Source: Coprobacillaceae bacterium UN01-12pH3A
Lineage (GTDB): Bacteria > Bacillota_I > Bacilli_A > Erysipelotrichales > Coprobacillaceae
NCBI GenBank assembly: GCA_027676805.1
Contig: JAQENU010000010.1
Coordinates: 50,517-114,516 of the forward strand
Direction of reading: 5' to 3'
DNA length: 64,000 nucleotides
Part shown: positions 34,467-43,813 of the stretch, one piece after another
Numbering within the stretch: the first letter of the stretch is position 1
Layout: the number at the start of each line of letters is the position of its first letter
The notes under the pieces: generated by a model
The model's database searches: none
What the model saw: only the letters and a program-made list of their open reading frames with translations
What the model was told of the DNA's origin: nothing
Made by a program: the position numbers and the translations under genes

Positions 34467-35981
34467 TTATTTTAATAAGCTGTTTCCTGTCATTTCTTTT
34501 GGAATTGGCAATCCTAGAAGTTCAATGATAGTTGGCGCTAAATCTCCTAATTTTCCACCTTCTGCTAATTCTAAATGAGAATTTGTCAAAATTAATGGCA
34601 CATCATTTGTAGTATGAGCAGTAAACGGATTATTTTCTTCATCCAACAGCATTTCACTGTTTCCATGATCGGCAGTAATCAGCATAGTTCCGCCTAATTC
34701 CAATACTTTTTCATAGATTTCACCGACGCATTCATCGACAACGCTGACCGCTTTGATGGCAGCAGAAATAATTCCTGTATGTCCCACCATATCGCAGTTA
34801 GCAAAGTTGACAATCACAACATCATGAATATCTTTATCTAATTCTGCAATCAGTTTATCTTTTACTTCATAAGCTGACATTTCCGGCTGAAGGTCATAAG
34901 TCGCTACTTTTGGTGAATTTACCAATACACGTGTTGCTCCTTCGATTTCTTTATCAATTCCACCATCCATGAAGAATGTAACATGGGCATATTTTTCGGT
35001 TTCAGCAATTCTTAATTGCTTCATTCCCATTGCTGATAAGTAATCTCCTAATGTATTCGTTAATGTAGGCAGTGCAAAAGCGATGTCTCCATTTACCGTA
35101 TCCGCATATTTCATCATGCAGACAAAAGCAAGATTTTTAGGCTTATTGTCTGGTTTATAATCATAAACATCAGCTGTTAATACATTGGCAATCTGCATTG
35201 CACGATCCGGTCTGAAGTTTGCGAATACTACTGCATCATTATCTGCAATCGCACCATTGACTTCACTATTATATGCAGGGATAACGAATTCATCGAAAAC
35301 TTCTTTTGCATAGCTGTCTTTGATATATTGTACCGGACAAGTGAATGATTCTCCTTTATGGTTAACCATTGTCTGATAAGCTAAATCGATACGTTCAAAA
35401 CGTTTATCTCTGTCCATTGCATAGTAACGTCCTGAAACACTTGCTACTTTACCGATTCCGATTTCTTTCATTTTATTTAATAATTCTTCAACGAATGAAG
35501 CAGCTGAATCAGGCGCTACATCACGTCCGTCTAAGAACGCATGTACATAAACTTCTTCTAATCCCTGCTGTTTTGCCATTTTTAATAAGGCATAAATATG
35601 TTCATTAGAAGAATGCACTCCACCGTTTGATAATAATCCCATGATATGGAATTTAGAACCATTGGCTTTCGCATGATCCATTGCTTTAATAAATTTTTCG
35701 TTTTTGAAGAATTCTCCGTCTTCTACTGCTTTATTGATCAATGTCAATGACTGATAAACAATTCGACCGGCACCGATATTCAAGTGACCTACTTCACTGT
35801 TTCCCATCTGTCCTTCTGGTAATCCTACCATTTTCCCACTGGCTTTGATCGTTGTTGTCGGATACATTGCCATCAAATCATCTAGTGCTGGTGTATTCGC
35901 TAATTTAACGGCATTTCCTGATACTTTAGGGCTTAATCCGTAACCATCTAAGATACACAACACAATTGGTCTTTTTTTCAT
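34467..35981 (-). CDS. gpmI: 2,3-bisphosphoglycerate-independent phosphoglycerate mutase
   Basis: 504 residues from the ATG at 35981, preceded by AGGAGG (the in-frame TTG just before it is not needed). Alkaline-phosphatase superfamily: metal-binding Asp in CILDGYGLS, phospho-acceptor Ser62 in GNSEVGHLNIGAGR, FLDGRDV, ANFRPDRA and the C-terminal TADHGN and THT motifs. Interconverts 3- and 2-phosphoglycerate in a Mn2+-dependent manner. Single-gene unit, apart from the pgk-tpiA operon at 43.8-45.8 kb. Confidence 0.97.
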   Translation of the reverse strand: MKKRPIVLCILDGYGLSPKVSGNAVKLANTPALDDLMAMYPTTTIKASGKMVGLPEGQMGNSEVGHLNIGAGRIVYQSLTLINKAVEDGEFFKNEKFIKAMDHAKANGSKFHIMGLLSNGGVHSSNEHIYALLKMAKQQGLEEVYVHAFLDGRDVAPDSAASFVEELLNKMKEIGIGKVASVSGRYYAMDRDKRFERIDLAYQTMVNHKGESFTCPVQYIKDSYAKEVFDEFVIPAYNSEVNGAIADNDAVVFANFRPDRAMQIANVLTADVYDYKPDNKPKNLAFVCMMKYADTVNGDIAFALPTLTNTLGDYLSAMGMKQLRIAETEKYAHVTFFMDGGIDKEIEGATRVLVNSPKVATYDLQPEMSAYEVKDKLIAELDKDIHDVVIVNFANCDMVGHTGIISAAIKAVSVVDECVGEIYEKVLELGGTMLITADHGNSEMLLDEENNPFTAHTTNDVPLILTNSHLELAEGGKLGDLAPTIIELLGLPIPKEMTGNSLLK

Positions 35982-36100
35982 CAATAATTACCTCCTATAT
36001 GCTTCATATTATAATCATTTTAACAACAGAATTCAAATATTAAAAGGAAAATACACCGTTATTCAGCCATTATTTTTATGCAACCGTTTACATTACGTTT

Positions 36101-36283
36101 TTATTTTTTCTTTCTTGGTTCTCCCCAAAGATAAATACCGATAAACACTAAAACTAACGGCCAATAATTTTCAAAGAAAGTAGTGAGCTTTTGCAGGATT
36201 CCACTAAACTCACTGGTCTGATCCATCGTTAATATAAATCCTAGAATAATCAACATAATTCCTAAGTTTTTTCTGATTTGCAT
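36101..36283 (-). CDS. Small two-helix membrane protein (LiaI-like topology)
   Basis: 60 residues from the ATG at 36283 (GGTGAT site; a GTG at 36292 is in frame). Two hydrophobic helices joined by a short polar loop, ending GEPRKKK. The arrangement LGIMLIILGFIL...YWPLVLVFIGIYLWG resembles the LiaI/DUF5668 transmembrane pair found in envelope-stress proteins. Function not assignable. Confidence 0.7.
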   Translation of the reverse strand: MQIRKNLGIMLIILGFILTMDQTSEFSGILQKLTTFFENYWPLVLVFIGIYLWGEPRKKK

Positions 36284-36333
36284 CCTTATCACCCACTCTA
36301 TCTTAACAGTGAGGATAAAAGAAAAATGTCAAA

Positions 36334-36738
36334 TCATAAATTTGACACTTCTTTTGCGAAAACAAGAAATTTATCCAGTTTGATGCGTTCTTCACCACGG
36401 CGTGAAAAAACACGAATAAAGCGCTCCTGTGTATCATACTCGAAACGGGCGGAATGAATCAATGCATTGACATCATCCCGAATATATTCGGGAATGACAA
36501 TATAGCTGTTTTCACTCATTTTTCTTAATAAGACTGCCAAGAGAGCCAGTGTGATCTCTAAATCAAAATAACTTTCTTCCAAGTCTAATTCCAAATAGTG
36601 ATCGGCAATAAAATCTTCCCGGTCATAGATTTTATCAATTCGGTTCATCACCATTTCCACTTGATTGATATTAGCTTCTACTGCTTCGATAAAGCATTGC
36701 TTTTTCATTTTTCTTGTCCTTTTTTGAGTCTCACTCAT
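36334..36738 (-). CDS. Uncharacterised protein of the response-regulator operon
   Basis: 134 residues, soluble, mostly helical, acidic in the middle (DREDFIADHYLELDLEESYFDLE). No recognised domain. It begins 2 bases after the stop of the NarL-type regulator, with GGGGG 8 bases ahead of the ATG, so it is the third gene of the kinase-regulator operon. A later ATG at 36708 is possible. It may modulate the two-component system or respond to the same stress. Confidence 0.75.
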   Translation of the reverse strand: MSETQKRTRKMKKQCFIEAVEANINQVEMVMNRIDKIYDREDFIADHYLELDLEESYFDLEITLALLAVLLRKMSENSYIVIPEYIRDDVNALIHSARFEYDTQERFIRVFSRRGEERIKLDKFLVFAKEVSNL

Positions 36739-36740
36739 CC

Positions 36741-37367
36741 TTATTCGCCCCCTAAATGCTGATAATAGAAGATCGCCAGCTGTGTACGATCCCGCAGTTC
36801 CAATTTATTTAGTAAAGAACTTAAATAGTTGCGAACTGTTCCTTCTGATAAAAACAGGGTCGCCGCAATTTCTTTATTATTAAATCCTTTTGCTACCAAA
36901 GTAATAAAACTCAATTCTTTTTCACTAAGGTCATACTTCTCTATCGCAGAAGTCACCTTATTGTCTTTTAAAGTAGGAATCTTAGAAATGATCTCTGTAT
37001 TAAAGACATTCTGACCGGCAGCTACGGCTTTTAAAGAAGGCACAATACAATCAAAGTTCTGTTTTAAGATATATCCCTTAATCCCCAGCTTAAAGGCTTC
37101 CATGATATATTCATCGTCCAAAAAAGTCGTTAAAAACAAAATTTTTGCCAATGGATCTGCCGCCAAAATATGCTGACTGGCTTTTACGCCATTCCCCTCA
37201 GCCATGCGAATATCCATCAGTATGACATCCGGATGCCAAAGCTGATAAAGCTCGATGGCTTCATTGCCGCTGTGTCCTACTGCCAGCACTTCAATATGAT
37301 TTGCTTCAATAATCGTCTTTAATGAACTGGTAACTAATGGATCATCATCAATAATAATAATTTTCAA
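36741..37367 (-). CDS. NarL/LuxR family response regulator
   Basis: 208 residues from a TTG at 37367, which follows AGGAGG at 9-base spacing and lies one base after the kinase stop codon; the longer frame would overlap the kinase. Receiver domain with IIIIDDD and phospho-acceptor Asp in VILMDIRM; C-terminal LuxR-type helix-turn-helix (VAKGFNNKEIAATLFLSEGTV). Partner of the adjacent kinase and likely regulator of the divergent ABC-2 exporter. Confidence 0.9.
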   Translation of the reverse strand: MKIIIIDDDPLVTSSLKTIIEANHIEVLAVGHSGNEAIELYQLWHPDVILMDIRMAEGNGVKASQHILAADPLAKILFLTTFLDDEYIMEAFKLGIKGYILKQNFDCIVPSLKAVAAGQNVFNTEIISKIPTLKDNKVTSAIEKYDLSEKELSFITLVAKGFNNKEIAATLFLSEGTVRNYLSSLLNKLELRDRTQLAIFYYQHLGGE

Positions 37368-37368
37368 A

Positions 37369-38433
37369 TTACTTTTCCTCCTTTGGTATCGTAATAAAGA
37401 TTTCAAAACCTGCTTCTGTCTTAAAATTAATATATCCTTTATATTGTTCTACGCGGTCACGCATATTTTTTAAGCCCATGCCATTTCCCTGAATAGTGCT
37501 TTGGGTTCCGTTATCTTTAATAATCAATTGATAAAAGACAGGCTGTTCTCTTAATAAAATATCAATCTTATCTGCATCAGAATGTTTATAGGTATTATGT
37601 ATTGCTTCTTTTACAATCGCAATAATCGTATATTTAAGCTGGATATTATCTAAATGCACTACATCATATGCAAAGTGAATAGAATACTGTGGATATGCTT
37701 TAATAATTTGATTGACAGCCACCTCCAGATCCAAGGCATCGTCTTTCATGTCGTGTACATTGCTGCGAATAGCATCCAATGATTCTGTTAAGGTTTTCTT
37801 TAAATTAGACAGTGGTTCTTTCATGCTTTCCTGCTGATTAATCGCAATCAATGCACCCACCTGCAATAAAGAACTGGACAGTCCATGACCGGCATGATCA
37901 TGAATTTCACGGGCAATGCGGTTACGTTCACTCAGGATCGCTAATTGGACTTCATAATCCTTTTGAACGATCAGATCTCTGTTCTGTTTCGTTAAAAGCA
38001 TTGAGATTTCCTGACTCTGATCACGCTGCAAACGATACAATGCATCTATCTTTTGATGATCTCCATAGCGCTTCTTTAAAATAATGGCCATCATTGCTCC
38101 AATTACCACAGCAAATAAAAACAAGCCGTCACACAAAAAGATATTCCAGATAAAAGGCAGAGCAAACAAGGCAATCAGCCAATGAGACTCTTTCCCAAAT
38201 AAATCATAGATTGCCAATGGCAAAAAAGCTAAGAAGCTTTGATTGAAAAAACAACAGCCGCCAATCAGCAATGGCAATAGCCATGAATAGCTCTTATCTT
38301 CCCATAAATAATATAGACTGCTGAAAATTAAGGCACCCAGCAGTACAACGATGGAATAGAAGTCAAGTCCATATAGGAATAACAGGATCCACCCTAATAT
38401 ATAAAAAATACACTTATCCATTATTTTTGTCAT
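37369..38433 (-). CDS. NarX/DesK-type sensor histidine kinase
   Basis: 354 residues from the ATG at 38433 (AGAGGG site); the frame is open to 38526. Five or six membrane helices in the first 125 residues with almost no extracellular loops, then a HisKA_3 domain with the phospho-acceptor His in AREIHDHAGHGLSSSL and a HATPase with HNTYKHSDA and GNGMGLKNMRDRV. This intramembrane-sensing build is typical of kinases that watch the membrane or an exporter. Divergent from the ABC-2 exporter genes 145 bases away. Confidence 0.9.
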   Translation of the reverse strand: MTKIMDKCIFYILGWILLFLYGLDFYSIVVLLGALIFSSLYYLWEDKSYSWLLPLLIGGCCFFNQSFLAFLPLAIYDLFGKESHWLIALFALPFIWNIFLCDGLFLFAVVIGAMMAIILKKRYGDHQKIDALYRLQRDQSQEISMLLTKQNRDLIVQKDYEVQLAILSERNRIAREIHDHAGHGLSSSLLQVGALIAINQQESMKEPLSNLKKTLTESLDAIRSNVHDMKDDALDLEVAVNQIIKAYPQYSIHFAYDVVHLDNIQLKYTIIAIVKEAIHNTYKHSDADKIDILLREQPVFYQLIIKDNGTQSTIQGNGMGLKNMRDRVEQYKGYINFKTEAGFEIFITIPKEEK

Positions 38434-38578
38434 AACATGTCCCTCTTTTTCTACTATAACAAACAATCTAAGATTACTCAATTGCTTATTATGACAAATG
38501 TCACTTGCAATTGTGACTTCCTGCACTTATATATCTTCCCTAAAAATAATAAGATAGAAGCATAAGGAGGGATTACTC

Positions 38579-39517
38579 ATGATTATTCATGTTGAACAAT
38601 TAGTAAAAAGATATAAAGATTTAATTGCTCTGGATCATTTTGATCTGGATGTCCAAGAAGGGGAGGTTCTTGGATTACTGGGTCCTAACGGAAGCGGTAA
38701 AACCACAGCAATCAACTGTATGCTGTCACTGCTTAAATATGATAAAGGAACAATCGAATTATTCGGTAAACCGATGACGGCTAATGCCTATGATCTTAAA
38801 CGCGATATCGGGTTAGTATTGCAAAATGTAGCAGTATTTGATGAATTGAGTGTGGAAGAAAACATCGATTATTTCTGTGGGCTTTATATTCATGATAAGA
38901 CACAGCGTCAGCGTTTAGTCAATGAAGCGATTGACTTTGTCGAGTTAAATGACTTCAGAAAATTCAGGCCTAAAAAGCTAAGCGGAGGGTTATTAAGAAG
39001 ATTAAACATTGCCTGTGGGATTGCGCATCGTCCTAAGCTGATTTTTATGGATGAACCCACCGTTGCCGTAGATCCGCAGAGCCGCAACAGCATTTTAAAT
39101 GGAATCCGCCGCTTAAATAAAGAAGGGGCAACCATCGTCTATACCTCTCATTACATGGAAGAAGTAGAGGATATTTGCAGTCATATCGTCATTATGGATA
39201 ATGGTAAAAAGGTGGCACAGGGAACAAGAGAACAGCTAAAAGCCATGATTTCACTAAAAGAAAAGATTGAAATCGATCAAATCAAATTGACCGATCAGCA
39301 GCTCGATGCAATTCGTGATATTGCCAATGTCAATGAAGTTCAATACTATGGGGACCATTTAGAGGTTAAGTGCAATGGCGGTGATCATAACTTAGTAAAT
39401 CTGCTGGATTACTTCAAAGAAAACAATATTGACTTTGGAATGATCTATTCTAAATTACCGACTTTAAATGACGTATTCTTAGAGATTACGGGTAAAGAAT
39501 TAAGAGATCAGGGGTGA
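38579..39517 (+). CDS. ABC-2 exporter ATP-binding protein
   Basis: 312 residues. Walker A GPNGSGKTT, Walker B LIFMDEPTVAVDPQ, H-loop in TSHYMEEVEDI. The signature is LSGGLLRR with Leu where most have Gln. Domain order is that of the DrrA/CcmA-like group, with a C-terminal extension (about 215-312). Followed by two permease genes that overlap one another. Probably exports a peptide, antibiotic or lipid under the control of the divergent two-component system. Confidence 0.93.
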   Translation: MIIHVEQLVKRYKDLIALDHFDLDVQEGEVLGLLGPNGSGKTTAINCMLSLLKYDKGTIELFGKPMTANAYDLKRDIGLVLQNVAVFDELSVEENIDYFCGLYIHDKTQRQRLVNEAIDFVELNDFRKFRPKKLSGGLLRRLNIACGIAHRPKLIFMDEPTVAVDPQSRNSILNGIRRLNKEGATIVYTSHYMEEVEDICSHIVIMDNGKKVAQGTREQLKAMISLKEKIEIDQIKLTDQQLDAIRDIANVNEVQYYGDHLEVKCNGGDHNLVNLLDYFKENNIDFGMIYSKLPTLNDVFLEITGKELRDQG

Positions 39518-39522
39518 TCAGA

Positions 39523-40647
39523 ATGATGTGGCATTTAATTAAATACCGATTTAAAACTTTACTTAAAGATAAAAGCTTGTTGTTCTTTTCTATTCTATTT
39601 CCGATTGTGTTAGCTACCTTTTTTGGAATGACTCTAAAAGGGGCTTACAATGTAGGAACATTAAAACCGGTAGATGTGGCAATCGTGTTAAACGAAAATT
39701 ACAATCAAGATCAAGCATTTCAGGAATTTGTTAAAGCAATATCTCAGGATGATGGATTGCTTTCACCACAGTATGTCAGCGAAGAAGAAGCAGAAGCTCT
39801 TTTGGAAAGCGGAGATGTGAAAGGGATTATCACTAAAACAGATAGTATTAAATTAACAGTGAAGGCTTCCGGAATCGATCAGACAATTCTTAAAACAGTC
39901 ACTGACGAATATTTAGTCAAAAGTCATATGATTGAAAATATGTTAGCCAATGGAGCAGATTTCCAGCAGCTGATGGCATCAATGAATGAAACGACTGATT
40001 ATTTACAATCTAATTCGACAGACAACGTCAATTTATCTTATATCTTTTTCTACACAATCATTGCGATGACATCGCTTTATGGAGGAAACTGGTATATGCG
40101 ATGCATCTGTGATACAACCGCTAACCTAAGTAACTGCGGGGTTCGTTTCAACGTATCTCCTGTAAAAAAATCACAGGCTTTGCTTTGTGATTTCATAGCG
40201 GCAAATGTTATTCAGTTTTTCTCGATGGTCGTTCTTCTTGCCTATTTAATCTTTGTGATCGGCATTGATTTTGGTAATCAGATTCCGCAGATTTTCCTTA
40301 CAATTTTAGGCGGAAGTCTTGCCGGAAGTGCATTAGGAAGTCTGCTCAGTGCTGTCGGAACACAGTCTTATCAGGTTAAAACCAGCTTGTTAGTTGGGAT
40401 GACCATGCTGATGTCATTTTTATCAGGAATGATGATGGTGCAAATAAAATATTATGTTCAGATGTATGCACCGATTATCGCTAAAATTAATCCTGCCAAT
40501 ATGATTACCGATGCCTTTTATTCACTCTATTACTATGGCGGAGGATCACGCTTTTATATGAATATCGCATCCCTCTTCATTTTTTCAGGAATTCTTTATC
40601 TCATCAGCTTTGTTATTCTAAGGAGGAAACAATATGACAGTTTATAA
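39523..40647 (+). CDS. ABC-2 type permease
   Basis: 374 residues from the ATG at 39523 (GGGGTG site; the frame also opens at GTG 39514, overlapping the ATPase stop). One N-terminal helix, a large extracytoplasmic loop (about 40-165), then five C-terminal helices, as in ABC-2 permeases of the YhgE/NatB-like type. It overlaps the next permease by 14 bases. Confidence 0.9.
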   Translation: MMWHLIKYRFKTLLKDKSLLFFSILFPIVLATFFGMTLKGAYNVGTLKPVDVAIVLNENYNQDQAFQEFVKAISQDDGLLSPQYVSEEEAEALLESGDVKGIITKTDSIKLTVKASGIDQTILKTVTDEYLVKSHMIENMLANGADFQQLMASMNETTDYLQSNSTDNVNLSYIFFYTIIAMTSLYGGNWYMRCICDTTANLSNCGVRFNVSPVKKSQALLCDFIAANVIQFFSMVVLLAYLIFVIGIDFGNQIPQIFLTILGGSLAGSALGSLLSAVGTQSYQVKTSLLVGMTMLMSFLSGMMMVQIKYYVQMYAPIIAKINPANMITDAFYSLYYYGGGSRFYMNIASLFIFSGILYLISFVILRRKQYDSL

Positions 40648-41803
40648 ACTCTATTTAAAATTAATCCGTCGTAATTTTAAATCCATCCTTATGTATTTAC
40701 TTATCTTTGTCGGTATCTTCTTTATGTTTGCAATGATTAATTCAAATAATAAAACAACAAGCAGCTTTAAAGAAGTAAAACCGACTATCGCTTATATTGA
40801 TGAAGAACAAAGCAATCTCTCAATGAACTTAAAAGATTATCTGGCAACCATAACTACAATCTCTGATATCGATTCTGTTGAAACAGGAAAAGACGCTATA
40901 TTCTTTGGTGAAATAGCTGCTTATATTATTATTCCCGATGGATTCAGCGAACATTTCAATAATCAGCAGGCAACAAATATTCATATTGAACAGCGTGAAA
41001 ACGAAAGCAATGCCATGCTGGTTCAGCAATATGTCAATAGCTATTTACAGTCAGTCAGCACCTATCAAAAAAACACAGCCTTAAGTTTAGATGAGATTCA
41101 TGCTCAGATTTTAGATGATCAATCGAATAAAACAGAGATCGCATTTGCTATAGCAAATCCCGAAACAGCGAATGATGATGTCCTCTTACGTCAGTTATTC
41201 TTCAATTACCTATCCTTTATTTGTTTGAGTGTAACGATCCTAATAGTAGGGATAGTAATGCACAGCATGAATAACAGCGAGATCCGAAAAAGAAATTTAG
41301 CGGCACCAATTAAAAGTGTTTCCATGAACATTCAAATGGTTTTAGGAAATCTTACCTTCTCAGTCGGATTGTGGTTACTCTTTATGATTATCATCTCTGC
41401 TTTCAGTAATAATATGCTTAATTCGATCGGCTTTACTTATATGCTAAACAGTCTTGTTTTCTTCCTTGTCGCTTTAAGCATTGCGTTCTTAGCCGCTAAC
41501 TTAATTGTCAACACAGCACACCCAACGGAGCTTCTCAGTGCAATTACCAATATTTTAGGATTAGGCATGACATTCCTTGGCGGTGCCTTTGTACCACAGA
41601 AGCTGATCAGTGATTCAGTTTTAGCGATTTCTCGCTTCACTCCTACTTACTGGTATGTACTAGTGAATGATAAGCTCGTCGATCTAAGTGAACCGACTTT
41701 AGAAATCTTCCAATATATCGGCATCCAGTCTTTATTCGCAGTTGCCTGCTTTATTCTAAGCATGGTGGTTTATAAAAATAAACGTGTACAAGAAAGTATA
41801 TAA
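40634..41803 (+). CDS. ABC-2 type permease
   Basis: 389 residues, same topology as the previous gene: one N-terminal helix (about 13-33), an extracytoplasmic domain (to about 185) and five helices. AAGGAGGAAAC ribosome site inside the end of the preceding gene. The two permeases likely form a heterodimer with the upstream ATPase. A large hairpin closes the operon. Confidence 0.9.
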   Translation: MTVYKLYLKLIRRNFKSILMYLLIFVGIFFMFAMINSNNKTTSSFKEVKPTIAYIDEEQSNLSMNLKDYLATITTISDIDSVETGKDAIFFGEIAAYIIIPDGFSEHFNNQQATNIHIEQRENESNAMLVQQYVNSYLQSVSTYQKNTALSLDEIHAQILDDQSNKTEIAFAIANPETANDDVLLRQLFFNYLSFICLSVTILIVGIVMHSMNNSEIRKRNLAAPIKSVSMNIQMVLGNLTFSVGLWLLFMIIISAFSNNMLNSIGFTYMLNSLVFFLVALSIAFLAANLIVNTAHPTELLSAITNILGLGMTFLGGAFVPQKLISDSVLAISRFTPTYWYVLVNDKLVDLSEPTLEIFQYIGIQSLFAVACFILSMVVYKNKRVQESI

Positions 41804-41808
41804 TAATA

Positions 41809-41895
41809 AAAGATATAGCGAAATTTGAACTGCCCCCAATTCGTTAGATTTTGGTCTAACTTCCTGGGAGTACTTCAACCGCTATATCTTTTTTA
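41809..41895 (+). terminator. Compound hairpin terminator with IS-end-like inverted repeat
   Basis: Outer 12-bp perfect stem (AAAGATATAGCG, 41809-41820, with 41880-41891) followed by T. Inside it an imperfect inverted repeat 41825-41878, with ends TTGAAC...GTTAGA / TCTAAC...TTCAA and a C-rich/G-rich middle. The pattern recalls the terminal repeats of IS150-group elements. No transposase is present. Probable bidirectional terminator, possibly from a miniature element. Confidence 0.6.
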
Positions 41896-41911
41896 TGTTT
41901 TAGTCATCATT

Positions 41912-42316
41912 CTATTTGATCGTCAGCAGTTTTTTAATATCCGCTAGATGATCTTTGCAAGTCACTCGATACTGTATCCAGCCGCCGTTTCCGCAAGGGT
42001 AGCGGTTGTCGATATAAGCCTGCGTATACTCTTGCAGTTCAGGATAAATCGATTGATATTGTCGATCAGATAAGCGCATCATGATCGTAAATGCATTATT
42101 TTCCGCAAAGACATTGCAAATTAACTTTGTCTTAACTTTCCAAGCAATACCCCATCCATAGCTGTTGCCATAAGGAAAAACTATTTTCTTTGTAATTCCT
42201 TCCTTTTTAGAAAGCCAATCATTCAGCTCTATAAATAAAGCTTTCTGTTCACCACAGTATGCTGCCATTTCTTCAAATGTCGGCGTTACTGTTTTATCCA
42301 GCATTCTTTCATACAT
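41912..42316 (-). CDS. DUF3788 family protein
   Basis: 134 residues with the family pattern: an N-terminal MYERMLDKTVTPT region, a central YGNSYGWGIAWKVK, and a C-terminal CGNGGWIQYRV stretch. Soluble, function unknown. Neighbour of a YoaP-type acetyltransferase in the same direction (38-base gap), a common pairing of stress-type accessory genes in Clostridia-like genomes. Confidence 0.75.
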   Translation of the reverse strand: MYERMLDKTVTPTFEEMAAYCGEQKALFIELNDWLSKKEGITKKIVFPYGNSYGWGIAWKVKTKLICNVFAENNAFTIMMRLSDRQYQSIYPELQEYTQAYIDNRYPCGNGGWIQYRVTCKDHLADIKKLLTIK

Positions 42317-42354
42317 GTTTTTTTCCTCCTAAAATTTTACAAGGAGCATAAGCT

Positions 42355-43116
42355 TTAAATAAGTCCCTGACTTGATAAGAATTTTTCAAATCTTTTTTCA
42401 CTCATAATCTCATTGGTTATAAACTCACCGTTATAAAATAAAGTATACGTTGTAAACGGTGTCGGTGCCTTCTGTGCTTCAAGTGTCGTCGTCAGTTCAT
42501 GAACGGTTAAATTCAATCCATGTTTAACGGCACACTCTTTTAATACAGGCACATATTTATCGGTATGAGGACATTGGCGTGTGTAATAAAGAACGATCCC
42601 CATCTCCTCCGTTTTACCTGTTCTAACCGATTCCGCAAACCTCGGCATCGGTGCTTCCTCATTAAAAGGAAGATAATACAAGATAAAATCATTAGGGACT
42701 TCATCGGCAATTAAGAAGCCCTTATATTTCATATAATCCGGATCGGATAAATAACCACGTTTCTTTTTTGATGAAATAATGGTAACTCCGCATTTTCCTT
42801 TTTGCTTTGCATCGTTAATGCAGTATGCCAATAACGCATTCGCATATCCCTGTCCTTTAAACTGACCAGATACCCAAAAACAGTTGATATGCATGTATCC
42901 CTCAGCACAAATCGGATACCATGCTTTTTCTGCCGGAATATATTCGATAAAGACTTTCCCGCGTGCATCTAACTTTCTAAACACCAGTCCCTCTTTAAAA
43001 CGCTCGCTTAACCATGCCTTTTTTGATCCCACACAGTTTTCCCCTTTTTTATCGGAAATCGCACAGCAGATATGTTCTTCTTTAATATTATGTTCATCAA
43101 CAGTGATAAAGTTCAT
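42355..43116 (-). CDS. YoaP-like N-acetyltransferase with thioredoxin-like C-terminal domain
   Basis: 253 residues. N-terminal GNAT fold (about 1-145; acetyl-CoA motif in INCFWVSGQFKGQGYANALL), followed by a YoaP-like domain (about 170-250) with a Cys in YYTRQCPHTDKYVP that resembles a thioredoxin active-site strand. The same two-domain build is known from B. subtilis YoaP. Substrate unknown. Confidence 0.83.
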   Translation of the reverse strand: MNFITVDEHNIKEEHICCAISDKKGENCVGSKKAWLSERFKEGLVFRKLDARGKVFIEYIPAEKAWYPICAEGYMHINCFWVSGQFKGQGYANALLAYCINDAKQKGKCGVTIISSKKKRGYLSDPDYMKYKGFLIADEVPNDFILYYLPFNEEAPMPRFAESVRTGKTEEMGIVLYYTRQCPHTDKYVPVLKECAVKHGLNLTVHELTTTLEAQKAPTPFTTYTLFYNGEFITNEIMSEKRFEKFLSSQGLI

Positions 43117-43177
43117 TTCAATACCCTCCTTTATACTTTACATTATACACGGGATAACCTGACAACAGGGTGTCCGG

Positions 43178-43720
43178 TTATAAAGATAAACTCATTAAAT
43201 ATTCGTCTTCATAGTGTCCATCACGATATTTAAAGGATTTTTTTCTTAATCCATAGGCTTCAAAGCCTAATTTTTTATATAGGGCAATTCCCCTTTCGTT
43301 GCTTGCCACTACTTCTAATTCCAATTGTTCATACCCCATCTCTTTTGCCTTCAATATCAAAGCACGAGTAATGGCACTTCCAATTCCTAACCCCCAATAC
43401 GCTTTTTGTATAGACACTCCAAATACTGCCCGATGCCTTCCACGGTCACAGTTTCCAACCGGATCAATTCCACCATTGGCAACAATCTTTCCATCCACTT
43501 CGGCACAAATCATCAGGCTTCTGGGATCTTGTTCAATTTTAGCCAAGTAGCTTTCTTCCATCTGTATTGTCATTTTAATTTCATCCGGATAACGAAGCAT
43601 AAAATCGGTTTCTCCTGAGGTAACCACAAGATGATGCAAAATGCTTTCGGCATCCTGTGCTGTAGGATGACGCAGCAGACACTCTCTTTCATCTTTTAAT
43701 TGAATACATTGTTTATACAT
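43178..43720 (-). CDS. GNAT family N-acetyltransferase
   Basis: 180 residues from the ATG at 43720, preceded by GGGGGAG (the frame reads from 43777). RimJ/RimL-like GNAT: motif A in VSIQKAYWGLGIGSAI and the C-terminal ERGIALYKKLGFEAYG. Likely acetylates a small molecule or protein N-terminus; specificity not readable. Confidence 0.87.
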   Translation of the reverse strand: MYKQCIQLKDERECLLRHPTAQDAESILHHLVVTSGETDFMLRYPDEIKMTIQMEESYLAKIEQDPRSLMICAEVDGKIVANGGIDPVGNCDRGRHRAVFGVSIQKAYWGLGIGSAITRALILKAKEMGYEQLELEVVASNERGIALYKKLGFEAYGLRKKSFKYRDGHYEDEYLMSLSL

Positions 43721-43782
43721 CAAAATAATCTCCCCCTTTCCAAAAGTATAACATATAATGACGACCATTATATACAAAAAGA

Positions 43783-43808
43783 AAAGATAGAGTTTTCACT
43801 CTATCTCA
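43783..43808 (-). terminator. Terminator after tpiA
   Basis: AGATAGAG and CTCTATCT (43785-43792, 43799-43806) with a 6-base loop; the minus strand continues TTTTCTTTTT. Confidence 0.88.
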
Positions 43809-43813
43809 ATCTA

